A stretch of 64,000 nt of DNA from Pseudomonas putida S13.1.2 (GTDB lineage: Bacteria > Pseudomonadota > Gammaproteobacteria > Pseudomonadales > Pseudomonadaceae), in assembly GCF_000498395.2 (NCBI RefSeq), contig NZ_CP010979.1, positions 4,994,501 to 5,058,500 of the forward strand, written 5' to 3'. The translations under genes and the position numbers were made by a program. Below, piece by piece: positions 39,548 through 48,432 of this stretch. Position 1 is the stretch's first letter, and each line of letters opens with the position of its first letter. Below the pieces are notes generated by a model, which was not told where the DNA came from, made no database searches, and saw only the letters and a program-made list of their open reading frames with translations.

Positions 39548-41595
39548 GTGCTCAAGATTTCCTGGTAGAACTGGGCACCGAAGAGCTGCCACCCAAAGCC
39601 CTGGCCACCCTCGGCGACGCCTTCCTGGCCGGCATCGAGAAAGGCCTGCAGGCCGCTGGCCTGAACTACACCGGCAAGCAGGTGTACGCCGCGCCGCGCC
39701 GCCTGGCCGTGCTGATCCGCCAGTTGGACGTGCAGCAGCCTGACCGCAGCATCAACATCGACGGCCCGCCCCTGCAGGCTGCTTTCAAAGACGGCGAGCC
39801 GACCCAGGCTGCTCTTGGCTTTGCCAAGAAATGCGGTGTAGATCTGTCGGAAATCGACCAGAGCGGCGCCAAGCTGCGCTTCTCCCAGCATATCCCGGGC
39901 AAGTCCACCGTCGGCTTGCTGCCAACCATCGTCGAAGATTCGCTCAACGACCTGCCGATTCCCAAGCGCATGCGCTGGGCGGCCAGCCGTGAAGAGTTCG
40001 TGCGCCCGACGCAATGGCTGGTGATGCTGCTGGGCGACCAGGTGGTCGACTGCACCATCCTGTCGCAGAAGGCCGGCCGTGAATCCCGTGGCCACCGCTT
40101 CCACCACCCGGAAAACGTGGTCATCACCACCCCGGCCAACTATGTCGAAGACCTGCGCAAGGCCTACGTGCTGGCCGACTTCGCCGAGCGCCGCGAGCTG
40201 ATCAGCAAGCGTACCGCCGAGCTGGCCATGCAGCAGGAAGGCACCGCCATCGTGCCGCCTGCGCTGCTGGACGAAGTGACCGCCCTGGTCGAGTGGCCAG
40301 TGCCGCTGGTGTGCTCGTTCGAGGAACGTTTCCTTGAAGTGCCACAAGAAGCCCTGATCACCACCATGCAGGACAACCAGAAGTACTTCTGCCTGCTGGA
40401 CAGCGAAGGCAAGCTGCTGCCGCGCTTCATCACCGTAGCCAACGTCGAGAGCCGCGACCCGAAGCAGATCGTGCAAGGCAACGAGAAGGTCGTGCGCCCA
40501 CGCCTGACCGACGCCGAGTTCTTCTTCAAGCAGGACAAGAAACAGCCGCTGGAAACCTTCAACGAGCGCCTGAAGAACGTGGTATTCCAGGCTCAGCTGG
40601 GCACTGTGTACGACAAGGCCGAGCGTGTGTCCAAACTGGCTGCGTTCATTGCCCCGCTGATCGGCGGCGACGCCCAGCGCGCCGGCCGTGCCGGCCTGCT
40701 GTCCAAGTGCGACCTGGCCACCGAGATGGTCGGCGAGTTCCCTGAAATGCAGGGTGTTGCCGGTTATTACTACGCGCTCAACGACGGTGAGCCGCAAGAC
40801 GTCGCACTGGCCCTGAACGAGCAGTACATGCCGCGCGGTGCTGGCGCCGAGCTGCCGCAGACCCTCACCGGTGCTGCCGTGGCCATCGCCGACAAACTCG
40901 ACACCCTGGTTGGCATCTTCGGCATCGGCATGCTGCCCACCGGTAGCAAGGACCCGTACGCCCTGCGCCGTGCCGCCCTAGGCGTGCTGCGCATCCTGAT
41001 CGAGAAGCAGCTGGACCTGAACCTGACTGGTGCGGTCGAGTTCGCAGTCAAGCAGTTCGGCGCCAAGGTCAAGGCCGCCGGCCTGGCCGAACAGGTACTG
41101 GAATTCATCTTCGACCGCCTGCGTGCGCGTTACGAAGACGAAGGCATCGACGTGGCCACCTACCTGTCGGTGCGTGCACTGCAGCCAGGCTCGGCCCTGG
41201 ACTTCGACCAGCGCGTACAGGCCGTGCAGGCCTTCCGCAAGCTGCCAGAAGCCGAAGCTTTGGCCGCGGTGAACAAGCGTGTATCGAACCTGCTGAGCAA
41301 GGCCGAAGGCGCCATCGCCGAACAGGTCGAGCCAAAGTACTTCGACAACGCCAACGAGTTCTCCCTGTACTCGGCCATCCAGCAGGCCGACCAGGCCGTG
41401 CAACCGATGGCTGCTGCACGCCAGTACAGTGAATCGCTGGCCCGCCTGGCGGCCCTGCGTGACCCGGTCGACGCCTTCTTCGAGGCGGTGATGGTCAACG
41501 CTGAAGACGCCAAAGTACGCGCCAACCGTTATGCCCTGCTCAGCCGCCTGCGCGGCCTGTTCCTGGGCGTGGCCGACATTTCGCTGCTGGGGTAA
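39544..41595 (+). CDS. glyS: Glycyl-tRNA synthetase beta subunit
   Basis: Beta subunit, which recognises tRNA-Gly. The 683-residue length is normal for the family. It opens with FLVELGTEELPPKAL, has the HD-like region around LSKCDLATEMVGEFPEMQGVAGYYYA, and ends in an anticodon-binding DALR-like region (about 575-683). Translationally coupled to glyQ. gmhB follows three bases after the stop. Confidence 0.98.
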   Translation: MSAQDFLVELGTEELPPKALATLGDAFLAGIEKGLQAAGLNYTGKQVYAAPRRLAVLIRQLDVQQPDRSINIDGPPLQAAFKDGEPTQAALGFAKKCGVDLSEIDQSGAKLRFSQHIPGKSTVGLLPTIVEDSLNDLPIPKRMRWAASREEFVRPTQWLVMLLGDQVVDCTILSQKAGRESRGHRFHHPENVVITTPANYVEDLRKAYVLADFAERRELISKRTAELAMQQEGTAIVPPALLDEVTALVEWPVPLVCSFEERFLEVPQEALITTMQDNQKYFCLLDSEGKLLPRFITVANVESRDPKQIVQGNEKVVRPRLTDAEFFFKQDKKQPLETFNERLKNVVFQAQLGTVYDKAERVSKLAAFIAPLIGGDAQRAGRAGLLSKCDLATEMVGEFPEMQGVAGYYYALNDGEPQDVALALNEQYMPRGAGAELPQTLTGAAVAIADKLDTLVGIFGIGMLPTGSKDPYALRRAALGVLRILIEKQLDLNLTGAVEFAVKQFGAKVKAAGLAEQVLEFIFDRLRARYEDEGIDVATYLSVRALQPGSALDFDQRVQAVQAFRKLPEAEALAAVNKRVSNLLSKAEGAIAEQVEPKYFDNANEFSLYSAIQQADQAVQPMAAARQYSESLARLAALRDPVDAFFEAVMVNAEDAKVRANRYALLSRLRGLFLGVADISLLG

Positions 41596-41598
41596 GCC

Positions 41599-42126
41599 TT
41601 GAAACTGCTGATTCTCGACCGTGACGGGGTCATCAACCATGACTCCGACGCCTACATCAAGACGCTGGAAGAATGGGTGCCGATCCCTGGCTCGGTCGAG
41701 GCCATTGCGCAGTTGAGCAAAGCGGGCTGGACGGTGGCCGTGGCCACTAACCAGTCCGGCATTGCCCGTGGCTATTACACACTGGCAACCCTGGAAGCCA
41801 TGCACGCACGCCTGCGCGAGCTGGTGGCCGAGCAGGGGGGCGAGGTGGGCCATATCGTCTATTGCCCGCACGGGCCGGACGAAGGCTGCGATTGTCGCAA
41901 GCCAAAGCCTGGCATGCTGCTGGCGATTGCCGAGCATTACCGGGTCGGCCTGCAAGGCGTCTGGTTTGTCGGTGACAGCAAAGGTGACCTGGAGGCCGCC
42001 CTGGCCGTCGGTGCACAACCCGTGTTGGTAAAAACCGGCAAGGGCGAGCGGACCCTGGAAAAAGGCGTCCCTGAAACTACACTGATTTTCGACGATCTGG
42101 CAGCTATCGCCAGAGAACTAATTTAA
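41599..42126 (+). CDS. gmhB: D-glycero-beta-D-manno-heptose-1,7-bisphosphate 7-phosphatase
   Basis: HAD phosphatase of LPS heptose synthesis. The 175-residue protein has motif I LILDRDGVIN, the motif II TNQSG, the zinc loop CPHGPDEGCDC and motif III in RKPKPGM, with GDSKGDL as motif IV. It begins with TTG at 41599, directly after glyS, with GGGG 5 nt upstream. A UUCG-type terminator follows at 42131. Confidence 0.96.
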   Translation: MKLLILDRDGVINHDSDAYIKTLEEWVPIPGSVEAIAQLSKAGWTVAVATNQSGIARGYYTLATLEAMHARLRELVAEQGGEVGHIVYCPHGPDEGCDCRKPKPGMLLAIAEHYRVGLQGVWFVGDSKGDLEAALAVGAQPVLVKTGKGERTLEKGVPETTLIFDDLAAIARELI

Positions 42127-42130
42127 ACGG

Positions 42131-42151
42131 TGCGCCTTCGGGCGCATTTTT
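42131..42151 (+). terminator. Rho-independent terminator after gmhB
   Basis: Stem TGCGCC-TTCG-GGCGCA followed by TTTTT. The tetraloop is the stable UUCG type. It separates glyQS-gmhB from the acyltransferase gene. Confidence 0.9.
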
Positions 42152-42187
42152 CTCAGGCGGGCATGCCCCGCAATGGTACAAGCCACT

Positions 42188-42958
42188 ATGTCGATCCTGC
42201 AGGCGATCAGAATCTTTCTTTTTTACCTGCTGCTGGGCACCAGTTCGCTGCTGTGGTGCTCGCTGAGCTTCTTCATCGCGCCGTTCCTGTCGTTCCCCAA
42301 GCGCTACAGGTTCATCAACGTGTACTGGTGTCGCTGCGCGCTGTTCCTGGTGCGCACCATTCTCGGCATCGACTACAAGGTCACCGGCGCCGAGAACGTG
42401 CCGAATGAGCCCTGTGTGATTCTGTCCAACCACCAGAGCACCTGGGAAACCTTCTTCCTTTCCCAGTACTTTTCGCCGCTGAGCCAGGTGCTCAAGCGCG
42501 AGCTGCTGTACGTGCCGTTCTTCGGTTGGGCCATGGCCATGCTGCGGCCGATCGCGATCAACCGCGACAACCCCAAGGAAGCGTTGCGCCAGGTGGCGAG
42601 CAAAGGCGACGAGCTGCTCAAGCAGAAGACTTGGGTGCTGATCTTTCCGGAAGGCACCCGCGTGCCGTACGGCACCGTGGGCAAGTTCTCCCGCGGCGGT
42701 ACCGCGTTGGCCGTGAATGCCGGGCTGCCGGTGCTGCCGATTGCCCACAATGCCGGCAAGTTCTGGCCGAAGACCGGTTGGGGCAAGCGTGCAGGCACCA
42801 TCGAAGTGGTGATTGGCGAGCCGATGTATGCCAATGGCACCGGGCCACGTGCCATCGCCGAACTCAACGACCGCGCTGCAGCGTGGAACGAAGCCACCCA
42901 ACGGGCCCTGGGTTCGCTGCCGCCAGCCGATGAAAAAACCCAACAGCAGACGGCTTGA
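42188..42958 (+). CDS. 1-acyl-sn-glycerol-3-phosphate acyltransferase (PlsC family, PA0005-like)
   Basis: A 256-residue membrane acyltransferase for phospholipid synthesis. It has an N-terminal hydrophobic helix (about 5-32), the catalytic NHQSTWE motif (H-x4-E) and FPEGTRVPYG. An in-frame ATG at 42173 would add five residues; neither start has a strong ribosome site. In P. aeruginosa the corresponding gene (PA0005) is directly next to gyrB, whereas here about 9.8 kb intervenes. A perfect DnaA box (42964-42972) lies just after the stop. Confidence 0.93.
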   Translation: MSILQAIRIFLFYLLLGTSSLLWCSLSFFIAPFLSFPKRYRFINVYWCRCALFLVRTILGIDYKVTGAENVPNEPCVILSNHQSTWETFFLSQYFSPLSQVLKRELLYVPFFGWAMAMLRPIAINRDNPKEALRQVASKGDELLKQKTWVLIFPEGTRVPYGTVGKFSRGGTALAVNAGLPVLPIAHNAGKFWPKTGWGKRAGTIEVVIGEPMYANGTGPRAIAELNDRAAAWNEATQRALGSLPPADEKTQQQTA

Positions 42959-43087
42959 TGATCTGTGGATAACTTGTGAGCAGTTTTTCGATCAAATGCT
43001 TGAAGTGAACGCTAAGTAGTTGAATTAGCTGTTTATTTCTGCGTGTGACATTTTTCTTAAAATCGTGCATAAGTTTTTTTGGGGCAT

Positions 43088-43118
43088 AAAAAAACCGGCT
43101 TTTACAGCCGGTTTTTTT
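43088..43118. terminator. Bidirectional Rho-independent terminator
   Basis: A-run, stem CCGGCT-TTTAC-AGCCGG, then a 7-base T-run, so it works on both strands between the convergent acyltransferase and MHS transporter genes. Confidence 0.93.
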
Positions 43119-43135
43119 GTGCCCTGTGAACAGCA

Positions 43136-44755
43136 TCAGACCTTGTCGAGATCCACGTCTTTGGTCTCTTTAAGGCAGAAAATCCCCACGACCAAACTGA
43201 TCCCGGTCACCAGCACCGGATACCACAGCCCGTAGAAGATATCCCCGGTATACACCACCAGCGCGAACGACACGGTTGGCAGGAAGCCGCCGAACCAGCC
43301 ATTGCCAATATGGTAGGGCAGGGACATCGAGGTGTAGCGGATGCGGGTCGGGAACAGTTCGACCATCACGGCCGCCAGCGGGCCATAGGTCATGGTCGCG
43401 ATCAGAATCATCGCCACGATCAGCACCACCACCATTACCTGGTTGACCTGCCCTGGGTCGGCCTTGGCCGGGTAGCCAGCCTGCTCCACTGCGGTGCGCA
43501 TGGCCGCTTCGTCGTAGCCATTGATGGTCTTTTCACCAATGTTGACCACCACATCGCTGCCGGCCACGTTTACCGAGCTGTACGGCAGGCCCTGCTTGAC
43601 CAGGAACGTCTTGACCTTGTCGCACGGGCTGTCAAAACGAGCCTTGCCCACCGGGTCGAACTGGAAGGTACAACTTTGTGGGTCGGCGGTGACCACGATA
43701 GGCGCCTGCCGGCTGGCGGCGTCGATCTGAGGGTTGGCGTAGTGGCTTAGCGCCTTGAACAGCGGGAAGTACAGCACCGTGGCCAGCAGCAGGCCCAGCA
43801 TGAGGATCGGCTTGCGTCCAACACGGTCCGATAGCCAGCCGAAGAATACGAAGAACGGCGCACCGATCACCACACTGATGATCAGCAGGGTGTTGGCCTG
43901 GGCCGGGTCCATCTTCAGCATCTGGGTCATGAAGAACAACACGTAGAACTGCGCTGTGTAGAAGGTTACGGCTTGCCCGGCGTTGATGCTGAACAGCGCG
44001 GTCAGCACCACTTTCAGGTTCGGCCAGGAGGTGAACGACTCACGGATCGGCGACTTGCTGACCTTGCCCTGGGCCTTCATTTTCACGAACGCCGGTGACT
44101 CGTGCATGCTCATGCGGATCCAGGTGGAGATGGCCAGCAGCACGATCGACAACAGGAACGGCAGGCGCCAGCCCCAGGTTTCGAACTGGTCGCCACTGAT
44201 GTAGCGGCTGCCCAGCACCACCAGCAGCGACAGCAACAGCCCAAGGGTGGCAGTGGACTGGATAAAACCGGTGTAGAAGCCCCGTTTGCCATGGGGCGCA
44301 TGCTCGGCCACATAGGTGGCAGCACCGCCGTATTCACCGCCCAGCGCCAGCCCCTGGAGCATGCGCAGGATCACCAAAATGATCGGTGCGGCAATGCCGA
44401 TGCTGGCATAAGTGGGTAGCAATCCCACGGCGAAGGTGGACAGGCCCATCAGCACGATGGTGACCAGGAAGGTGTACTTGCGCCCGATCATGTCGCCCAG
44501 GCGGCCGAACACCAATGCACCGAACGGCCGCACCAGAAAGCCGGCGGCGAAGGCCATGAGGGCGAAGATGAAGGCGGTGGTGTCGTTCACCCCAGCAAAG
44601 AACTGCTTGCTGATGACCGCTGCCAGCGCACCATAGAGAAAAAAGTCATACCACTCGAAAACCGTCCCGAGGGATGACGCGAAAATGATCTTGCGTTCTT
44701 CACGGCGGCTGGAGCTGCTGGCCGCCGCACCCTGCTCTTGGATGTAATCCGACAT
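43136..44755 (-). CDS. MHS-family MFS transporter with a large soluble insert
   Basis: A 539-residue proton symporter of the metabolite:H+ (shikimate/proline-like) MFS branch. Evidence is the N-terminal SSLGTVFEWYDFFLYG, the RPFGALVFGRLGDMIGRK loop between helices 2 and 3, and the repeated motif FGWLSDRVGRKPIL in the second half. An insert of about 95 residues (roughly 340-440, with two Cys) sits between helices 8 and 9; it is not part of the minimal MFS fold. The gene lies 97 nt downstream of the GMC dehydrogenase, probably as one operon, so it may import that enzyme's substrate. Substrate unknown. Confidence 0.9.
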   Translation of the reverse strand: MSDYIQEQGAAASSSSRREERKIIFASSLGTVFEWYDFFLYGALAAVISKQFFAGVNDTTAFIFALMAFAAGFLVRPFGALVFGRLGDMIGRKYTFLVTIVLMGLSTFAVGLLPTYASIGIAAPIILVILRMLQGLALGGEYGGAATYVAEHAPHGKRGFYTGFIQSTATLGLLLSLLVVLGSRYISGDQFETWGWRLPFLLSIVLLAISTWIRMSMHESPAFVKMKAQGKVSKSPIRESFTSWPNLKVVLTALFSINAGQAVTFYTAQFYVLFFMTQMLKMDPAQANTLLIISVVIGAPFFVFFGWLSDRVGRKPILMLGLLLATVLYFPLFKALSHYANPQIDAASRQAPIVVTADPQSCTFQFDPVGKARFDSPCDKVKTFLVKQGLPYSSVNVAGSDVVVNIGEKTINGYDEAAMRTAVEQAGYPAKADPGQVNQVMVVVLIVAMILIATMTYGPLAAVMVELFPTRIRYTSMSLPYHIGNGWFGGFLPTVSFALVVYTGDIFYGLWYPVLVTGISLVVGIFCLKETKDVDLDKV

Positions 44756-44852
44756 CGTTGCTGTCCTCGGCCCGCAGGCCACAGTGATTATTCTTTTTGT
44801 TCCACTGTCGGCGGCTTTTGACCGCAAGCCGCCGGTGTTGCACGCACCCGGG

Positions 44853-46499
44853 TCAGGGGGTCGGTATTGCGTCTTCGTTCAAGTAGGTCTGGGTAGCAGC
44901 TCCTTTGAGGATCAGTTGCGCCGCCTTTTCGGCGATCATCAGGGTCGGTGAACAGGTATTACCGGAGGTGATCTGCGGCATGATCGAGGCATCGGCCACG
45001 CGCAAACCGGGGATGCCGTGTACCCGCAGCTGGTTATCCACAACGTCCAGGGCACCGCTGCCCATGCGGCAGGTACCCACCGGGTGGAAGATGGTGGTGC
45101 CAATCTTGCCGGCTGCCTCGAACAGCTCTTGCTCGGTTTGCAGGGCTGGGCCTGGCAGGTATTCCTTGGGGTCGAACGCTGCAAGGGCAGGGGCCTGCAC
45201 GATGCGCCGGGTGAGGCGGATGGCATCGGCAGCCACGCGCAGGTCCTGTGGGTCGCTGAGGTAGTTGGGGTCGATCAGCGGCGTGCTGTTCATGTCGGTG
45301 CTGCTGATATCGATACGCCCGCGGCTGGCTGGGCGCAGGTTGCACACCGATGCAGTAAAGGCCGGGAACAAATGCAGCGGTTCACCGAAGCGCTCCAGTG
45401 ACAGCGGCTGTACGTGATACTGCAGGTTGGCGGTGGCCTGTTCCGGGCTCGAGCGCACGAACGCGCCCAGCTGGCTTGGCGCCATCGCCAATGGGCCGCT
45501 GCGGTCATAGAGGTAGCGCAGGCCCATGCCCATCTTGCCCCAGAGGCTGTTGGCCATCTGGTTCAAGGTGCGGGTGTTGCGGATCTGGTAGATCAGGCGC
45601 AGTTGCAGGTGGTCCTGCAAGTTGCCACCGACGCCGGGCATGTCGTGACGAACGCCAATGCCCAAGCCTTCCAGCAGGTGCCGCGGGCCGATTCCAGAGC
45701 GCTGCAGGATGCCGGGTGAGCCGACAGCGCCAGCACAAAGGATGATCTCACGGCGCGCAGCAAACTCATGCCAGGCACCTTGCCACAACGCCTTTACCGC
45801 CCGCGCCCGGGTGTTGTTGAGCAGTACCTGGTCAACCTGAACGCCGGTCAGCACAGTGAGGTTGGCGCGGTCCTTTATCGGCCTCAGGAAGGCTTTGGAT
45901 GCGTTCCAGCGTACGCCGCTGCGCTGGTTGACCTGAAAGTATCCACAGCCCTGGTTGTCGCCGGTGTTGAAGTCGTCGACCTTGCCGATGCCGCTTTGCT
46001 CGGCGGCATCACGGAAAGCATCGAGGATCGGCCAGCTGTAGCGCTGGCGCTCGACCCGCCATTCGCCGTCACCGCCGTGGTGCTCACTGGCGCCGGCGAA
46101 GTGGTTTTCGCTGGCCTTGAACAGCGGCAGCACATCTTTCCAGGCCCAGCCGTCATTTCCTTGCTCGGCCCAACTGTCATAGTCGGCCGCCTGGCCGCGC
46201 ATGTAGATCATGCCGTTGATCGAGGAACAGCCACCCAGCACCTTGCCACGCGGGTAGCCCAGGGCACGACCGCCAAGGCCAGGCTGGGCCTCGGTCTTGA
46301 AGCACCAGTCGGTACGCGGGTTGCCGATGCAGTAGAGGTAACCGACGGGTATGTGAATCCAGGGATAGTTGTCGCGGCCACCCGCTTCCAGCAGCAGAAC
46401 GCGGCAGGAAGGGTCGGCGGACAAACGATTGGCCAGCAGGCATCCGGCGGGACCGGCCCCTACGACCACGTAGTCGAAGACAGAATCGGCTGATGGCAT
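44853..46499 (-). CDS. GMC-family FAD-dependent alcohol/choline dehydrogenase-like enzyme
   Basis: A 548-residue glucose-methanol-choline oxidoreductase. It has the N-terminal FAD site VVVGAGPAGCLLANRL, the GMC signature region GGCSSINGMIYMRG, the second signature GAVGSPGILQRSGIG, and the C-terminal active-site segments FHPVGTCRMG (catalytic His) and TSGNTCSPTLMIAE (Asn). It is often annotated as choline dehydrogenase, but GMC substrate cannot be told from sequence and the neighbours here are not bet genes. The ATG at 46497-46499 follows GCGAGGTTGC; an in-frame TTG two codons upstream is rejected. Divergent from a LysR gene. Confidence 0.92.
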   Translation of the reverse strand: MPSADSVFDYVVVGAGPAGCLLANRLSADPSCRVLLLEAGGRDNYPWIHIPVGYLYCIGNPRTDWCFKTEAQPGLGGRALGYPRGKVLGGCSSINGMIYMRGQAADYDSWAEQGNDGWAWKDVLPLFKASENHFAGASEHHGGDGEWRVERQRYSWPILDAFRDAAEQSGIGKVDDFNTGDNQGCGYFQVNQRSGVRWNASKAFLRPIKDRANLTVLTGVQVDQVLLNNTRARAVKALWQGAWHEFAARREIILCAGAVGSPGILQRSGIGPRHLLEGLGIGVRHDMPGVGGNLQDHLQLRLIYQIRNTRTLNQMANSLWGKMGMGLRYLYDRSGPLAMAPSQLGAFVRSSPEQATANLQYHVQPLSLERFGEPLHLFPAFTASVCNLRPASRGRIDISSTDMNSTPLIDPNYLSDPQDLRVAADAIRLTRRIVQAPALAAFDPKEYLPGPALQTEQELFEAAGKIGTTIFHPVGTCRMGSGALDVVDNQLRVHGIPGLRVADASIMPQITSGNTCSPTLMIAEKAAQLILKGAATQTYLNEDAIPTP

Positions 46500-46550
46500 G
46501 TGCAACCTCGCGCCCGTTTTTTATTCTTGTCCCGATCCATCTTAGTGCGT

Positions 46551-46575
46551 AATTTCGTGGGTGAAACACGAGATT
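46551..46575. promoter_or_regulatory. Candidate operator upstream of the GMC gene
   Basis: Imperfect dyad AATTTCGTG-N7-CACGAGATT, with 8 of 9 arm positions complementary, lying 52 bp upstream of the GMC start. It is a plausible site for the divergent LysR regulator; the assignment is by symmetry and position only. Confidence 0.42.
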
Positions 46576-46618
46576 TCGCGCAGCCGTTGTGCGTTTTAGC
46601 ACAGGGGTAAGCCTATAC

Positions 46619-46714
46619 CGGCCTCTTCGCGGGTAAACCCGCTCCCACAGGTTCGGCGCTGCTTCTGAAGGCGGCGCGGTCCCTGTGGGAGCGGGTTTAC
46701 CCGCGAAAGGGCCG
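46619..46714. repeat. REP doublet (family A)
   Basis: Inverted units CGCGGGTAAACCCGCTCCCA (left) and its complement (right), with outer GGCC edges. Unusually, this REP lies just upstream of a start codon (LysR at 46738) rather than between convergent genes. Confidence 0.87.
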
Positions 46715-46737
46715 GACGAACAGCCACAAGGATCAGC

Positions 46738-47625
46738 ATGTTCGACTGGAACGATCTGCGGTTTTTCCTCGAGTTGCAGCGTAGCGGCCGACTGCTTACC
46801 GCCGCCAAGCGCCTCAACACTACCCACAGCACCGTGGCCCGGCACATCGAGAGCATCGAGCAAAGCCTGGGCACTGCCCTGTTTGTACAGCATGCCCAGG
46901 GCTACGAGCTGACCCCCTCCGGCCAAGCCCTGCTCAAGCATGCAGAAGCCATGGAAAACGTCGCGCTGTTGGCGCAGGAAGAAATCACCCAGGCCATCAC
47001 CCCGTTGGGCAAGATTCGCCTGGGGGTGACCGAAGGCATCGGCATCATGTTTTTCACCCCGCGCATGAACGCGCTGTTCGAGCGCTACCCGGGCCTGGAG
47101 GTGGAACTGGTGGCGGTGCCGCGCTTTGTCAGCATCCTCAACCGCGAAGCGGAAATCAGCATTCACCTGGAACGGCCCAACGCCGACCTGTTGATAACCC
47201 GCAAGCTCACCGACTACCGCCTGGCGCTGTACGCAAGCCAAGGCTACCTGGACCGCGCGCCGCCACTGCGCAACCGCGAAGACCTGGCCAAGCACAACTG
47301 GATCGGCTACGTCGACGACCTGCTGTTCAGCCAGGAGCTGCTGTTTCTCAACAGCTTCTGCCGGGCACCCACCGTGGTGTTTCGCAGCACCAGCGTCATT
47401 GCCCAGCAAGCTGCCGCCCGCGCCGGGCTAGGCATCGCCGTACTGCCCAACTACATGGCGCGCCACGATCCGACACTGGTGCGCGTGCTGCCGGGTGAGA
47501 CCATCCAGCGCAGCTACTGGATATGCACCCGCCGCGAGCTGCACAAGTCTGTGCGCCTGCGGGTGGTGTGGGATTACCTGCTGGCACTGTGTGCGGCGCA
47601 ACAGGACGAGCTGCTAGCCCAATAG
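46738..47625 (+). CDS. LysR-type transcriptional regulator
   Basis: A 295-residue LysR regulator starting FDWNDLRFFLELQRSGRLLTAAKRL, with HTH residues NTTHSTVARHIESIEQSLG and a substrate-binding domain. It is divergent from the GMC-MHS pair, which it probably regulates. Its 3' end overlaps that of the convergent TSUP gene by 12 bp. The ATG at 46738 is preceded by ACAAGGATCAGC. Inducer unknown. Confidence 0.92.
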   Translation: MFDWNDLRFFLELQRSGRLLTAAKRLNTTHSTVARHIESIEQSLGTALFVQHAQGYELTPSGQALLKHAEAMENVALLAQEEITQAITPLGKIRLGVTEGIGIMFFTPRMNALFERYPGLEVELVAVPRFVSILNREAEISIHLERPNADLLITRKLTDYRLALYASQGYLDRAPPLRNREDLAKHNWIGYVDDLLFSQELLFLNSFCRAPTVVFRSTSVIAQQAAARAGLGIAVLPNYMARHDPTLVRVLPGETIQRSYWICTRRELHKSVRLRVVWDYLLALCAAQQDELLAQ

Positions 47626-48432
47626 CGCTTTGCCGGCCAGTAGCACTGCCGCCGCCCAACCGGCCATGGCAAACATCTGCTGCAAGCGCGGCCCAGCCAG
47701 CCTGGCCGCCAATGGCCGCGCCAGTAACAGGCCGAGCACCGCACCGACGGCAAACGGGGCGCCGACCTGCCAGTGCATGACGCCGGCAAGGCTGGCGCTG
47801 ACCACACTGCCGGTGGACACCAGCGCGATCACCGCCAGCGAAGTGGAAACGATGCTGGCCATGCGCAGGTTGGTATAGCGGTTCAGGGCCGGGATGATGA
47901 CGAAACCACCGCCAACCCCGAGCAGACCCGACAGCAACCCAGACAAGGCACCGGTGAATGCCAGGGCTCGTGCGCAGGGCAAGGTCCAGCGCAAGCGGCC
48001 TTGCAACGGGTTCAGCACACACGGCTCGATAAAGCGATGAGCGTCATTTGCCTCGCCGCGCAGTTCTTTGGCAGCCTTGCGCCAGATCCGCAGACAGGCA
48101 TAAACCAGCACCCCGGCGAATACCACCTGCAACGGTGTATTCGGCAGACGGTGCGCCAGCATCAGCCCGAACGGCGCCGCCGCTACGCCGATCAGCGCAA
48201 TAAACAACGCCGCCCGATAACGCACCAGCCCCTGCCGTAGGCCCAGCATCGCGCCGACCGCCGCTGCCAGGCCTACAGCCAACAGGCCGACCGGTGCCGC
48301 CTCGACCATCGACAGCCCTAGGCCGAACACCAGCAAAGGCACTGCGAGAATGCCCCCGCCAGCGCCGGTCAACGCCAGCACGGCACCGATGATTGCCCCC
48401 AGGCCCGCCCCCAACAATTGATGTTCGATCAC
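47614..48432 (-). CDS. TSUP-family (TauE/SafE) membrane transporter
   Basis: A 272-residue membrane protein with about 8 helices and the two glycine-rich TSUP repeats: LTGAGGGILAVPLLVFGLGL in the first half and GLLSGLLGVGGGFVIIPAL in the second. The GTG start (48430-48432) overlaps the stop codon of the sulfide:quinone reductase gene, so it is translationally coupled. In this context export of sulfite or thiosulfate formed from sulfide is the likely role (inference). Confidence 0.9.
   Translation of the reverse strand: MIEHQLLGAGLGAIIGAVLALTGAGGGILAVPLLVFGLGLSMVEAAPVGLLAVGLAAAVGAMLGLRQGLVRYRAALFIALIGVAAAPFGLMLAHRLPNTPLQVVFAGVLVYACLRIWRKAAKELRGEANDAHRFIEPCVLNPLQGRLRWTLPCARALAFTGALSGLLSGLLGVGGGFVIIPALNRYTNLRMASIVSTSLAVIALVSTGSVVSASLAGVMHWQVGAPFAVGAVLGLLLARPLAARLAGPRLQQMFAMAGWAAAVLLAGKALLG

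Noticed and set aside
39457..40797. 446-codon open frame opposite glyS
   Set aside because: Antisense shadow of glyS; no start signal and no domain.
44853..46499. Calling the GMC enzyme choline dehydrogenase (betA)
   Set aside because: No aldehyde dehydrogenase or betI neighbours are present and the choline-sulfate genes are 20 kb away. GMC members with this overall similarity have varied alcohol substrates.
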